In this document: in pieces, positions 1-5,916 of the stretch
Layout: every line of letters begins with the position of its first letter
Position numbering within the stretch: position 1 is the stretch's first letter
Made by a program: the position numbers and the translations under genes
Notes under the pieces: generated by a model
What the model was told of the DNA's origin: nothing
The model's database searches: none
Seen by the model: the letters and a program-made list of their open reading frames with translations, nothing else
Origin: CAYMZB01 sp964394845
GTDB taxonomy: Bacteria > Patescibacteriota > Microgenomatia > Daviesbacterales > UBA10151
Direction of reading: 5' to 3'
DNA: 15,970 bases
Assembly (NCBI GenBank): GCA_964394845.1
Contig: CAYMZB010000100.1
Location: 1-15,970 of the forward strand

Positions 1-288
1 AAAAACAAAATTATTCACACCAATTTTATGCGCCTCAGCTACAAAACCTTCATCAAACCAAAGTCCGGCAATAGACCAGGGAGGTTGATGAACAGATGTC
101 ACAGGAAGGAGGTACTTATCTGATAAATCTTTTATTCCCTGAAAATTCCAACGGGATTTAACACCTGCCACAATCTCAACCCCATCAGCTCCAATATTTT
201 TAAGAGCAGAAAAAGTTTGTTTTAGAGTAGCAATAACTGGGGAGTCTGTAACTGAAACGCTAACTTTCATCTGTGGATTTGCAGACAT
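1..288 (-). CDS. Sugar phosphate isomerase/epimerase-like TIM-barrel protein, N-terminal part (runs off left edge)
   Basis: Reading leftward from ATG at 288, 96 codons stay open to the window edge, so only the N-terminus is seen. The translation begins MSANPQMKVSVSVTDSPVIA and continues with a stretch containing NIGADGVEIV, then a strand/loop ending in SVHQPPWSI. An opening beta strand, the IGADGVEI turn and a following H-x-P loop are typical of the xylose-isomerase-like TIM barrel superfamily (AP endonuclease 2 / sugar phosphate isomerase). The substrate cannot be told from this fragment. The start could also be ATG at 270 (MKVSVSV), which matches the usual family N-terminus better. ATG 288 is favoured by a TAGAAT -10-like box at 295-300, six bases upstream, suggesting a leaderless mRNA. 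The start region lies inside the direct repeat at 274-320. Confidence 0.6.
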   Translation of the reverse strand, partial: MSANPQMKVSVSVTDSPVIATLKQTFSALKNIGADGVEIVAGVKSRWNFQGIKDLSDKYLLPVTSVHQPPWSIAGLWFDEGFVAEAHKIGVNNFVF

Positions 289-320
289 AACCTTATTCTA
301 ACATCTTAACCTTTTGACTC
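274..320. repeat. Direct repeat copy A flanking the toxin-antitoxin module
   Basis: This 47-bp segment matches 908-954 in the same orientation at 41 of 47 positions, with an identical 22-base core (286-307 = 920-941). It covers the start codon and upstream -10-like region of the leftward isomerase gene. The second copy lies immediately after the toxin stop codon. The matches were counted by eye. Confidence 0.8.
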
Positions 321-325
321 TCTAC

Positions 326-360
326 TTGACAAATATTATCAAAATAGTATAATGATAATA
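326..360 (+). promoter_or_regulatory. Promoter and dyad operator of the RelB/YafQ-type module
   Basis: A consensus TTGACA (326-331) and TATAAT (348-353) are separated by 16 bp. The ATG at 363 is only 9 bases past the -10, so transcription should start almost at the start codon. A dyad centred on 347 spans 334-360: outer arms TATTATCA (334-341) and TGATAATA (353-360), plus inner ATA/TAT (344-346, 348-350), pairing 11 of 13 positions. It covers the -10, where an autorepressing antitoxin would block RNA polymerase. That role is inferred from RelB-family behaviour. Confidence 0.75.
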
Positions 361-362
361 GT

Positions 363-647
363 ATGAATACTGCAGTTTTACAAATACCTATTAATAAAAA
401 CCTTCGTGATAAAGCTGCCTCTTATGCAGAGAAGATGGGCTTTTCTTCTTTACAAGAGGTAGTAAGATTGTTTTTAAATAAAATGGCGATAGGTGAAATT
501 GATGTTACTTTTGAACAGAATGTTCAGCTATCAGTAAAAGCGGTTAAGCGTTACAATAAGATTATTGATGAGATAGAATCAGGTCAAGTAAAAACAAAAG
601 CATTTACAGATGTCAAACTTTTGATGAAACATTTAAATGAAGATTAG
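363..647 (+). CDS. Type II antitoxin, RelB/DinJ-like
   Basis: This 94-residue protein starts MNTAVLQIPINKNLRDKAAS and continues with GFSSLQEVVRLFLNKMA. That is a short beta strand (VLQIPIN) followed by two helices, the ribbon-helix-helix pattern of RelB/DinJ antitoxins that bind operator DNA as dimers. The rest (about 45-94) is helical and charged, as expected for the part that wraps and neutralises the toxin. It overlaps the toxin gene by 11 bp, implying translational coupling and one transcript. There is no Shine-Dalgarno site, and the promoter just upstream predicts a nearly leaderless mRNA. The family call comes from fold pattern and context, so a different RHH antitoxin subfamily is possible. 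Confidence 0.8.
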   Translation: MNTAVLQIPINKNLRDKAASYAEKMGFSSLQEVVRLFLNKMAIGEIDVTFEQNVQLSVKAVKRYNKIIDEIESGQVKTKAFTDVKLLMKHLNED

Positions 648-903
648 ACTTCACCGTCTTTTCGAAAAATCTTATAAAAGCAGAGTTACCTTCACTAAAA
701 AACTTGTCCTGCAAACAGAAGAAAGAATTGCTTTATTTAAAGCTGATCCGAAAAATTCTATCTTGAAAGATCATAGATTAACTGGCGCTAAAAAAGGACT
801 ACGTGCATTTTCTATTACAGGAGATACCCGTATAGTTTATCTTCCAGTATCGGAAAATGAAGTTATATTTATTGATATTGGATCACATAACCAGGTTTAC
901 TAA
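637..903 (+). CDS. Type II toxin, YafQ/RelE-like mRNA interferase
   Basis: An 88-residue basic protein with the RelE/YafQ toxin layout: N-terminal strand and helices (1-38), then LKDHRLTGAKKGLRAFSI (43-60), GDTRIVYLP (62-70) and the C-terminal IGSHNQVY (81-88). The DH-x-L-x-G, R-x-VY and GxH...Y positions match conserved places in the YafQ branch, where a histidine near the end helps cut ribosome-bound mRNA. Residues to check are H46, R56, D63, R65 and H84. Length is normal. The start ATG lies inside the antitoxin gene, which has an open frame, and AAATGA-type spacing suggests reinitiation. Expression is expected to be repressed together with the antitoxin at the 334-360 dyad. The catalytic assignment is by family resemblance only. 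Confidence 0.8.
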   Translation: MKIRLHRLFEKSYKSRVTFTKKLVLQTEERIALFKADPKNSILKDHRLTGAKKGLRAFSITGDTRIVYLPVSENEVIFIDIGSHNQVY

Positions 904-907
904 AATC

Positions 908-954
908 TGGATTTCCAGGCATAACCTTATTCTAACATCTTTATCCTTCGACTC
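908..954. repeat. Direct repeat copy B flanking the toxin-antitoxin module
   Basis: This is the second copy of the 274-320 repeat, beginning five bases after the toxin stop codon (901-903). On the minus strand it preserves a displaced copy of the isomerase start region (ATG at 922, reading MPGNPDF and then stopping in frame), which does not lead into the gene. It is therefore a duplicated or remnant gene start rather than a functional one. Confidence 0.75.
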
Positions 955-1038
955 GATGACTCGCTCAGTGAATATTTAGAGGAAGGCTCAGTGAATATTG
1001 ACTGAGTGAAACCACGCCAGAGGCGGGCGAAGTCGAAG
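946..1038. repeat. Folded intergenic repeat between converging toxin and groEL genes
   Basis: The outer arms CTTCGACT (946-953) and AGTCGAAG (1031-1038) are inverted. Inside, GCTCAGTGAATATT occurs twice in direct order (963-976, 986-999). The second copy forms a 20-base near-palindrome at 987-1006 with only two mispaired positions (993 and 1000). A small CGCC/GGCG hairpin sits at 1015-1025. The element lies between convergent genes and could act as a bidirectional terminator, though there is no T-tract. The CTTCGACT...GCTCAG wording resembles dispersed repetitive extragenic elements of many environmental bacteria; that comparison is from memory. Confidence 0.6.
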
Positions 1039-1061
1039 CCTTACCATTAGCTTAGGAAGAT

Positions 1062-2684
1062 TTAATAGTCAGGCATGCCGCCGGAAGGCATTGGAGGAGG
1101 TGGAGCGGGCGGTTCCGGCCTGTCGCTGATTAAACAATTAGTGGTCATCACCATTATAGCTACAGATGCAGCATTCTGCAGCACAGAACGGGTGACTTTA
1201 ACAGGATCAATAATGCCGGCTTTTACCAAATCTTTAATTTCCCCGTCTAAAACATCAATCCCCATGTTGCCGTTGCTGCTCATTACTTTTGATAGCGCAA
1301 TCCCGTCATCCATGCCGGCATTTTTAACCAGCTGCCTGAAAGGCTGTTCCAGGGCTTTTTTAACAATCTCTACCCCGATTTTTTCTTCCTGATTTAAAAT
1401 TACTAGCGTCTCCAGCGCCTTCCTGACGCGGAGCAAAGCTACTTCTCCTCCGGCCACAATTCCTTCTTCTACGGCAGCTTTGGTGGCGGCAACAGCATCA
1501 ATGACTCTTTCTTTCTTCTCTTTAAGTTCTATCTCGGTGGCTGCCCCAACATTGATAACTGCCACTCCGCCGGAGAGTTTAGCCAGTCTTTCCTGTAATT
1601 TCTCTTTATCAAACTCCGAATCCGAGGAAGCAAGCTCCCGGCGGATTTGACTGATCCTGGCTTCAATTTTACCCTTTGCGCCTTTGCCATCCACAATCAG
1701 GGTATTGTCTTTATCAGAAGTTGCCCTGCCTGCCCTGCCTAAATCAGTAACTTCAACTGATTCAAATTTCTTGCCTGTATCCTCTGAGATAACTGTGCCG
1801 CCGGTTAAAATGGCGATATCCTCCAGCATTTCCTTGCGGCGGTCCCCAAATCCCGGAGCTTTAACTGCCAACACATTAAAAGTTGACCTGAGTTTATTAA
1901 CCACCAAAAGCGCTAAAGCTTCACCTTCCACCTCATCGGCAATAATGACCAGATTCTTGCTGACCTGAACAAATTTTTCTAAAAACGGCACTAAATCAGC
2001 AGATGAAGAAATCTTTTTATCGGTAATTAAGATATAGGCATCTTCAATTGAAGCTTCCATTTTATCCGTATCAGTCACAAAATAAGGGGACACAAAACCT
2101 TTATCAAATTCCATTCCTTCTTTATAATCTACGTTCATCTCCATGGTTTTCCCTTCCTCAACTGTCACCACCCCGTCTTTACCAACTTTTTCTAAGGATT
2201 CGGCAATTAAATTACCTATTTGGGAATCTGAGGCAGCAATAGTGGCCACTTGCGCTACTTCCTCTTTAGTGGAAATCTTTTTGCTCATTTTCCGCAGTTC
2301 TTCCACTAAAACAACCACTGCTTTTTCAATGCCGTGTTTTAAAATCATGGGATTTGAACCTGCCTGAATATTTTTTAATCCTTCAACTACAATGGCTTTT
2401 GCCAAAATAGTGGCTGTGGTAGTGCCGTCTCCTGCTACATCTGCTGTTTTTGAAGCAGCTTCTTTCAAAAGCTGGGCGCCCATGTTTTCAAACGGGTCTT
2501 CCAAATCTATTTCTTTGGCAACTGTCACCCCGTCGTGCACTACGTTTGGAGCGCCCCATTTTTTATCCAGAGCCACATTCCTGCCTTTAGGCCCAAGGGT
2601 AGTAGCCACAGCTTCTGTCAGGGTATTAATACCTTTTAATAGTTTTTCTCTTGCTTCAGAATCAAATTTTAATATTTTTGACAT
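1062..2684 (-). CDS. groL: Chaperonin GroEL (Hsp60), 60 kDa subunit
   Basis: A full-length GroEL of 540 residues that folds client proteins in a double-ring cytoplasmic chamber using ATP. Visible landmarks are the N-terminal KFDSEAR and TLGPKGRNV (30-37), the ATP loop GDGTTT (85-90), KAPGFGDRRKEML (275-287), the catalytic aspartate in RVIDA (D396), the stretch AAVEEGIVAGGE (403-414) and DPVKVTRSVLQNAASVA (493-509). The chaperonin signature normally has Gly or Ala where E414 stands, a small deviation. The C-terminus is proline-rich (PEPPAPPPPMPSGGMPDY) instead of the usual long GGM tail. The gene follows groES with a 3-bp gap, and a GGAG Shine-Dalgarno lies 8 bases before the ATG. Its base composition looks less AT-rich than most neighbours, which may reflect high expression. 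Confidence 0.98.
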   Translation of the reverse strand: MSKILKFDSEAREKLLKGINTLTEAVATTLGPKGRNVALDKKWGAPNVVHDGVTVAKEIDLEDPFENMGAQLLKEAASKTADVAGDGTTTATILAKAIVVEGLKNIQAGSNPMILKHGIEKAVVVLVEELRKMSKKISTKEEVAQVATIAASDSQIGNLIAESLEKVGKDGVVTVEEGKTMEMNVDYKEGMEFDKGFVSPYFVTDTDKMEASIEDAYILITDKKISSSADLVPFLEKFVQVSKNLVIIADEVEGEALALLVVNKLRSTFNVLAVKAPGFGDRRKEMLEDIAILTGGTVISEDTGKKFESVEVTDLGRAGRATSDKDNTLIVDGKGAKGKIEARISQIRRELASSDSEFDKEKLQERLAKLSGGVAVINVGAATEIELKEKKERVIDAVAATKAAVEEGIVAGGEVALLRVRKALETLVILNQEEKIGVEIVKKALEQPFRQLVKNAGMDDGIALSKVMSSNGNMGIDVLDGEIKDLVKAGIIDPVKVTRSVLQNAASVAIMVMTTNCLISDRPEPPAPPPPMPSGGMPDY

Positions 2685-2687
2685 TTT

Positions 2688-3005
2688 TTACTCCAATATT
2701 GCCATTAAGTCGTCGAATTTTACCAGCTTTAATTCTCTGCCGTCAACTTTAATTTCATCCCCGCCCCATTTTTTATACACTACTTTATCTCCAATTGCTA
2801 CCGGACACTTCACAGTCTTGCCGTTTTCCATTACCATATCGCTGCCACAGGCTATTACTTTACCTTCTGCTGGTTTTTCCTGAGCGGATTCCGGCAGGAT
2901 TATTCCTGATAAAGTTTTTGTTTGCGCTTCAGAAGGCTCAACTAAACAAAAACCCATAAGAGGTTTTACATTCATTTTTGTGTCATTCTTTTTTACTTTT
3001 GGCAT
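2688..3005 (-). CDS. groS: Co-chaperonin GroES (Hsp10)
   Basis: The heptameric lid of GroEL, 105 residues from this start. The core begins MNVKPLMGFCLVEPSEAQTK, followed by the mobile loop that touches GroEL (TKTLSGIILPES), then GKVIACG, VAIGDKVVYKKWGGDEI and the final DDLMAILE. An upstream in-frame ATG at 3038 would give 116 residues, but it lies at or above the predicted transcription start (about 3032), so it is unlikely to be used. ATG at 2975, beginning directly at the conserved core, is the other candidate. No good Shine-Dalgarno precedes any of the three. groES is first in the operon with groEL and is transcribed from the promoter at 3039-3067. Confidence 0.95.
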   Translation of the reverse strand: MPKVKKNDTKMNVKPLMGFCLVEPSEAQTKTLSGIILPESAQEKPAEGKVIACGSDMVMENGKTVKCPVAIGDKVVYKKWGGDEIKVDGRELKLVKFDDLMAILE

Positions 3006-3025
3006 ATGAAATTTGTTGGAGGCAG

Positions 3026-3077
3026 TGAAACGTTTCAATTTATATCAGAGTTAGCACTGCTTGTCAAGGACTGATTG
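3026..3077 (-). promoter_or_regulatory. groESL promoter with degenerate CIRCE and a 12-bp palindrome
   Basis: On the minus strand TTGACA (3067-3062) and TATAAA (3044-3039) are spaced 17 bp, a strong sigma70-type promoter. The plus-strand bases TTAGCACTG (3051-3059), a 9-base spacer and GACTGATTG (3069-3077) line up with CIRCE (TTAGCACTC-N9-GAGTGCTAA), the HrcA site of heat-shock operons. The left arm matches 8 of 9 bases, the right arm only 5 of 9. A perfect palindrome TGAAACGTTTCA (3026-3037) covers the predicted start of transcription. HrcA control is inferred from this partial match; no hrcA gene is visible here. Confidence 0.7.
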
Positions 3078-3177
3078 TAAAACTTATCCCAATAGCTATT
3101 CTAACTGATCTTCTGTTAAGTTATAATCATCCATAATCTTAGTCAAGTAGTTTTTGTAGATTTTTAAATAACAATAA

Positions 3178-4034
3178 TTAAAGACTCTTAACTCTAGCTT
3201 TGTATTCTTTTAATACTTCCGGCCTGCAGTCTTGCGGATGGAAATATAAAGCTCCTGTTTCTATCCGCTCCATACCTTTTGGCTTTTCCATTATTTTTAA
3301 CTGCAGCCATTTAGCTAGATTTTCCAGGTTATCAAAGATTTTGAATTTTGAATTTGTATTCCTACCCAGTTTGGCAGAAATTTAAAGGCCCAATTGTTAT
3401 TCTCAAGGAATTTTGAATAAACCGTGGGACTATTTTCCTTCGGAAAAGAAATATCTTCCCTTTGCCATAAAACCTTCATTTGCAATACTTCGTGTGCGAC
3501 AAAGATATCCTTATTTGTTTGCTCTAATCTACTAATTTCGAGTAAGATATTACTACAAAGCTTTCCGGCAATTTTTTTACCCTGATCTCCTTTTTTTCTC
3601 CTTTGTCCTAAGAGAGATAATAGCCCTAAGGCAAATAATCTGCTGATCCATAAACGGTTTTTTGAAGTAATTAAAATTAAATCTATATCATCCTTCTTGT
3701 CAGCATTCTTCATAGCTAAACCGCCGGATATCCCCACCAGTTTAACCCAGGGGATTAACTTTAAAATTTGGGTTAACAGCCCTGCTTTTTTAAGTAACTT
3801 TTTAGAAGGTGTTTGCCTTCTCACCCTCTTAGCTACTAGTATCTCTCTGCCTGGCAAAAAATAATAATCCTTTACCCTTTTGGCTTTACCCTTCACTCTT
3901 AATTTCTCAAGCGCCTTTTCTACTTGCCGGAGTGTTGCCCTGCGGTCTATCAACCATTTATGGATCTCATGCTCCTTAAGCGGATAATCAAAAATATCTG
4001 CATAAATTAAAGTTTTTAGGATGGCCTGCTCCAT
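3178..4034 (-). pseudogene. Winged-helix nucleotidyltransferase-domain protein, frameshifted near the C-terminus
   Basis: The intact part (4034 to 3315, 239 residues) starts MEQAILKTLIYADIFDYPLK, a winged-helix-like N-terminus. Near residues 100-125 it has GISGGLAMKNADKKDDIDLI, the GG...DDIDL pattern of nucleotidyltransferase-fold (MNT-type) proteins. It then hits a stop at 3315. In the -1 frame the reading continues, in good protein-like sequence, as DNLENLAKWLQLKIMEKP, then ETGALYFHPQDCRPEVLKEY, ending at 3178. This is the kind of tail expected for the family, so one gene has been split. The break falls at a 7-bp tandem repeat (3339-3352). It may be a real mutation, reversible slippage or an assembly error. 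The start is 37 bp from murB, with an extended -10-like TGATAAACT at 4049-4041. The substrate is unknown. Confidence 0.75.
3339..3352. repeat. 7-bp tandem repeat at the frameshift site
   Basis: TTTTGAA occurs twice in tandem, followed by a partial TTTG (3353-3356). On the coding (minus) strand, inserting one more 7-base unit changes the reading from QIQNSKSLITWKI-stop to QIQNSKFKIFDNLENLAKW, which joins the separated C-terminal segment in frame. Confidence 0.75.
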
Positions 4035-4040
4035 AGCCCA

Positions 4041-4064
4041 AGTTTATCAACGATCTGGTAAAAT
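4041..4064. promoter_or_regulatory. Divergent extended -10 promoters of murB and the nucleotidyltransferase gene
   Basis: Rightward, TGGTAAAAT (4056-4064) is an extended -10 ending 7 bases before ATG 4072. Leftward, TGATAAACT (4049-4041) is an extended -10 ending 6 bases before ATG 4034. Neither has a convincing -35. Both imply leaderless mRNAs. No promoter assay or model was applied, so these are pattern matches. Confidence 0.45.
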
Positions 4065-4071
4065 GCAATAC

Positions 4072-5007
4072 ATGCTTAAGTTTGAAGAGAATTTTCTAAT
4101 GAGTCAAATTACCACCCTTCAAATTGGAGGTCCTGCCAAAAAATTTGTCATAGTTAAAACTCAGGAAGAATTAGCAGAAGCTATCCAGATAGCCACAAAA
4201 AACCAGTTTAATTATTTAGTAATCGGCGGAGGGAGCAATTTATTGGTATCAGACAATTCTATAAATTATTTAGTTATTAAAAATGAAATTGAAGGAATTG
4301 TTAAAATTGTGCGGGTTTTAAAGGCTAAAAGCGGTTTGAGTTTACAGCATTTAGTAGATTACTCAATTGCCAATAACCTTTCCGGTTTGCAAAAATTAAC
4401 CGGAATACCAGGTACTTTAGGCGGGGCTGTTTATGGTAATGCCGGAGCTTACGGACAAACAATTTCTGACTATGTCAGAGATGTTGTTTGTTTAAATCCT
4501 GCAACAGGCGAAATATTAACTTTACAAAAAGATGAATGCGGATTTGATTATAGGGATAGTATTTTTAAAAAAAATGGCTTAATTATTTTAGGGGTTATCT
4601 TTAAGTTAGAGATTTTCAAAAGTAAAGATCTTAGAAAAGAAGCTGATGAGATTTTAGAAAAAAGATTAGTCAAATATCCAAAAGGGATTAAATGCCCGGG
4701 ATCATTTTTCAAAAATTTAATAGCAGATAAGCTACCAGAAGAAGTACTTCGCAATATCCCCAAAGAAAAAATTGTTTATGGAAAGCTGCCTGCCGGAAGC
4801 TTATTGGAGATGGTCGAGGCAAAAGGAGATTTTTTAGGTGATATAGAAATAGCAAGCTACCATGCTAATTTGTTTATTAACAAGGGCAGCGGGAAAGCTG
4901 CGGATTTTCATACATTAGCCAAAAAATATGCCTTAAAAGTTAAAGATAAATTTGGGATAACCTTAGAACCTGAGGTGCAGCTAATTAACCTACCATCACT
5001 GATTTGA
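4072..5007 (+). CDS. murB: UDP-N-acetylenolpyruvoylglucosamine reductase (MurB)
   Basis: A cytoplasmic FAD enzyme that uses NADPH to reduce UDP-GlcNAc-enolpyruvate to UDP-MurNAc, the second committed step of peptidoglycan synthesis. From ATG 4072 it has 311 residues. Visible motifs are NTxxIGG-like TTLQIGGPAKKF (14-25), the FAD-binding VIGGGSNLLVSD (50-61) and GIPGTLGGAVYGNAGAYG (111-128), the active-site YR (160-161) in GFDYRDSIFK, the catalytic serine in CPGSFFKN (S211), and glutamate E301 in LEPEVQLI. An in-frame ATG at 4021 would add 17 residues, but it lies upstream of the -10 box at 4059-4064, and ATG 4063 overlaps that box. The 4072 start leaves a leaderless mRNA. Stop is TGA. Confidence 0.95.
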   Translation: MLKFEENFLMSQITTLQIGGPAKKFVIVKTQEELAEAIQIATKNQFNYLVIGGGSNLLVSDNSINYLVIKNEIEGIVKIVRVLKAKSGLSLQHLVDYSIANNLSGLQKLTGIPGTLGGAVYGNAGAYGQTISDYVRDVVCLNPATGEILTLQKDECGFDYRDSIFKKNGLIILGVIFKLEIFKSKDLRKEADEILEKRLVKYPKGIKCPGSFFKNLIADKLPEEVLRNIPKEKIVYGKLPAGSLLEMVEAKGDFLGDIEIASYHANLFINKGSGKAADFHTLAKKYALKVKDKFGITLEPEVQLINLPSLI

Positions 5008-5031
5008 CTATATTATCTCCGATAAATTCCT

Positions 5032-5053
5032 AGGTTGCCTATCTGGGCAACCT
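5032..5053 (+). terminator. Stem-loop after murB; remaining intergenic space otherwise featureless
   Basis: AGGTTGCC (5032-5039) and GGCAACCT (5046-5053) form a perfect 8-bp stem with a 6-base loop, 25 bases after the murB stop. There is no following T-tract, so it is not a classical rho-independent terminator, but its position suits transcript-end formation or protection. In the rest of the gap to 5263 I see no convincing gene, tRNA or known RNA motif. Confidence 0.5.
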
Positions 5054-5263
5054 CCCAGGTGGGCTAAAATCATTTGTATCGAGGAAAAGATCAGAATTAG
5101 CAAGATCAGTAGTTAGCCTCGTGGGATAAAATATGTTCATCTTTCCTAATAGTAAGGTCAATATAACAAAGTAGCTTGAGAGAATAAACCTGATCCTAAA
5201 AGTCAAATCCAATGTGAGGTTATTCCTAAGTTCCGAGAGGTAGAGGGGTATAAGTCAGTGTTA

Positions 5264-5776
5264 TTACTTTTTGTCAGGTATTTGAGCTCTGAAGAGCTCT
5301 CCAGGAGAAAGATAAAAAGGGTTAAGAGGATCTGCTGGTAGTACATGAGACGGTAAATCATGAACGCTCGGATGTGGTGGAATATCCTTTACAACAATTT
5401 GCTCTCCAAACATCATCGAAGATTGAATTATCGAGGCATGAAATTCCAACTCACCTGTTAAATGACCTAATGGATATGGATTGAGTGAAATCATCCGTCT
5501 TCTTTGTTGATCTTGGGCTTCTGCTTCTGCTATTTCTGCTACTTTTTCTTCTGGAGTCATATTAGCAGGACGAATATCAGGCCTTACTGTCCACAATCCG
5601 TTAATAATTTGAGCATCAGTCCATCCTGATCTTTGCATTTCACCTGCTGCTTTTGCAAATTTTCCCCATTGTTCACCATTCAATGGATCTTTCAATTGAA
5701 GACATGCTGCATTAAAAATAACTATTTGGGCAGGAGTCGGCTCATGTCCAGTTAATTTGGGTTGTCTTTCAGGCAT
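5264..5776 (-). CDS. Hypothetical protein, no family recognised
   Basis: A 170-residue protein from ATG 5776 (MPERQPKLTGHEPTPAQIVI). I do not recognise it. It has no signal peptide or membrane segment and looks soluble. Residues 15-60 read as amphipathic helices (IFNAACLQLKDPLNG, KFAKAAGEMQRSGWTDAQII), followed by an acidic, coiled stretch (PEEKVAEIAEAEAQDQQRRR). The last 70 residues are rich in Pro, His and Leu (DIPPHPSVHDLPSHVLPADP) and probably extended. ATG at 5791 would add five residues but overlaps the -10 box, so 5776 is chosen. A consensus promoter lies directly upstream, making a real, independently transcribed gene likely. Flanking genes run in the same direction downstream of NIF3-like but with a 140-bp gap, so no operon is evident. 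Confidence 0.7.
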   Translation of the reverse strand: MPERQPKLTGHEPTPAQIVIFNAACLQLKDPLNGEQWGKFAKAAGEMQRSGWTDAQIINGLWTVRPDIRPANMTPEEKVAEIAEAEAQDQQRRRMISLNPYPLGHLTGELEFHASIIQSSMMFGEQIVVKDIPPHPSVHDLPSHVLPADPLNPFYLSPGELFRAQIPDKK

Positions 5777-5786
5777 ATTGTTGCCT

Positions 5787-5816
5787 ATCATAACTAAAGA
5801 GAATGTGAAATGTCAA
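5787..5816 (-). promoter_or_regulatory. Promoter of the hypothetical gene at 5264-5776
   Basis: On the minus strand TTGACA (5816-5811) and TATGAT (5792-5787) are spaced 18 bp. The -10 ends 10 bases before ATG 5776, predicting a leader of about three bases. This placement decides the start codon. Confidence 0.65.
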
Positions 5817-5880
5817 GTCAACGATATAGAGTTTGGTGCAAAACTACATTTAGAATATTCTGATAACTAAAACATAACTT

Positions 5881-5900
5881 GGCTACGCTCAGAATGACAA
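5881..5900. repeat. Fragment of a dispersed intergenic repeat (GCTACGCTCAGAATGAC type)
   Basis: The words GGCTACGCTCAGAATGACAA match, from memory, a common piece of repetitive extragenic sequence found in many environmental bacterial genomes. CGCTCAG is shared with the folded repeat at 946-1038. No partner arm is present in this gap, so it is likely a remnant. Confidence 0.35.
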
Positions 5901-5916
5901 CTGCGAAATTCGTGAA

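Noticed and set aside
274..954. Insertion sequence or transposon carrying the toxin-antitoxin pair
   Set aside because: There is no transposase and no terminal inverted repeats; only the flanking direct repeats can be supported.
1075..2883. Several rightward open frames across groEL and groES
   Set aside because: They are antisense shadows of strongly conserved genes, without start signals or recognisable products.
3091..3177. Leftward open stretch reading LKIYKNYLTKIMDDYNLTEDQLE before a stop
   Set aside because: It is short, has no start of its own, and lies after the natural end of the nucleotidyltransferase tail; it may be a remnant but cannot be tied to any gene.
3380..3410. AAATTTC heptamer as a programmed -1 frameshift site in the nucleotidyltransferase gene
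   Set aside because: It is in the wrong phase (AAA TTT C), and the -1 frame has a stop (TAA) there, so a shift at this point could not reach the C-terminal tail.
5094..5140. CGAGG...CCTCG pairing and a -10-like GATAAAAT that could suggest a small RNA
   Set aside because: The pairing arms are short and far apart, there is no terminator, and no known RNA family motif (tRNA, SRP RNA, RNase P RNA, tmRNA) is present.
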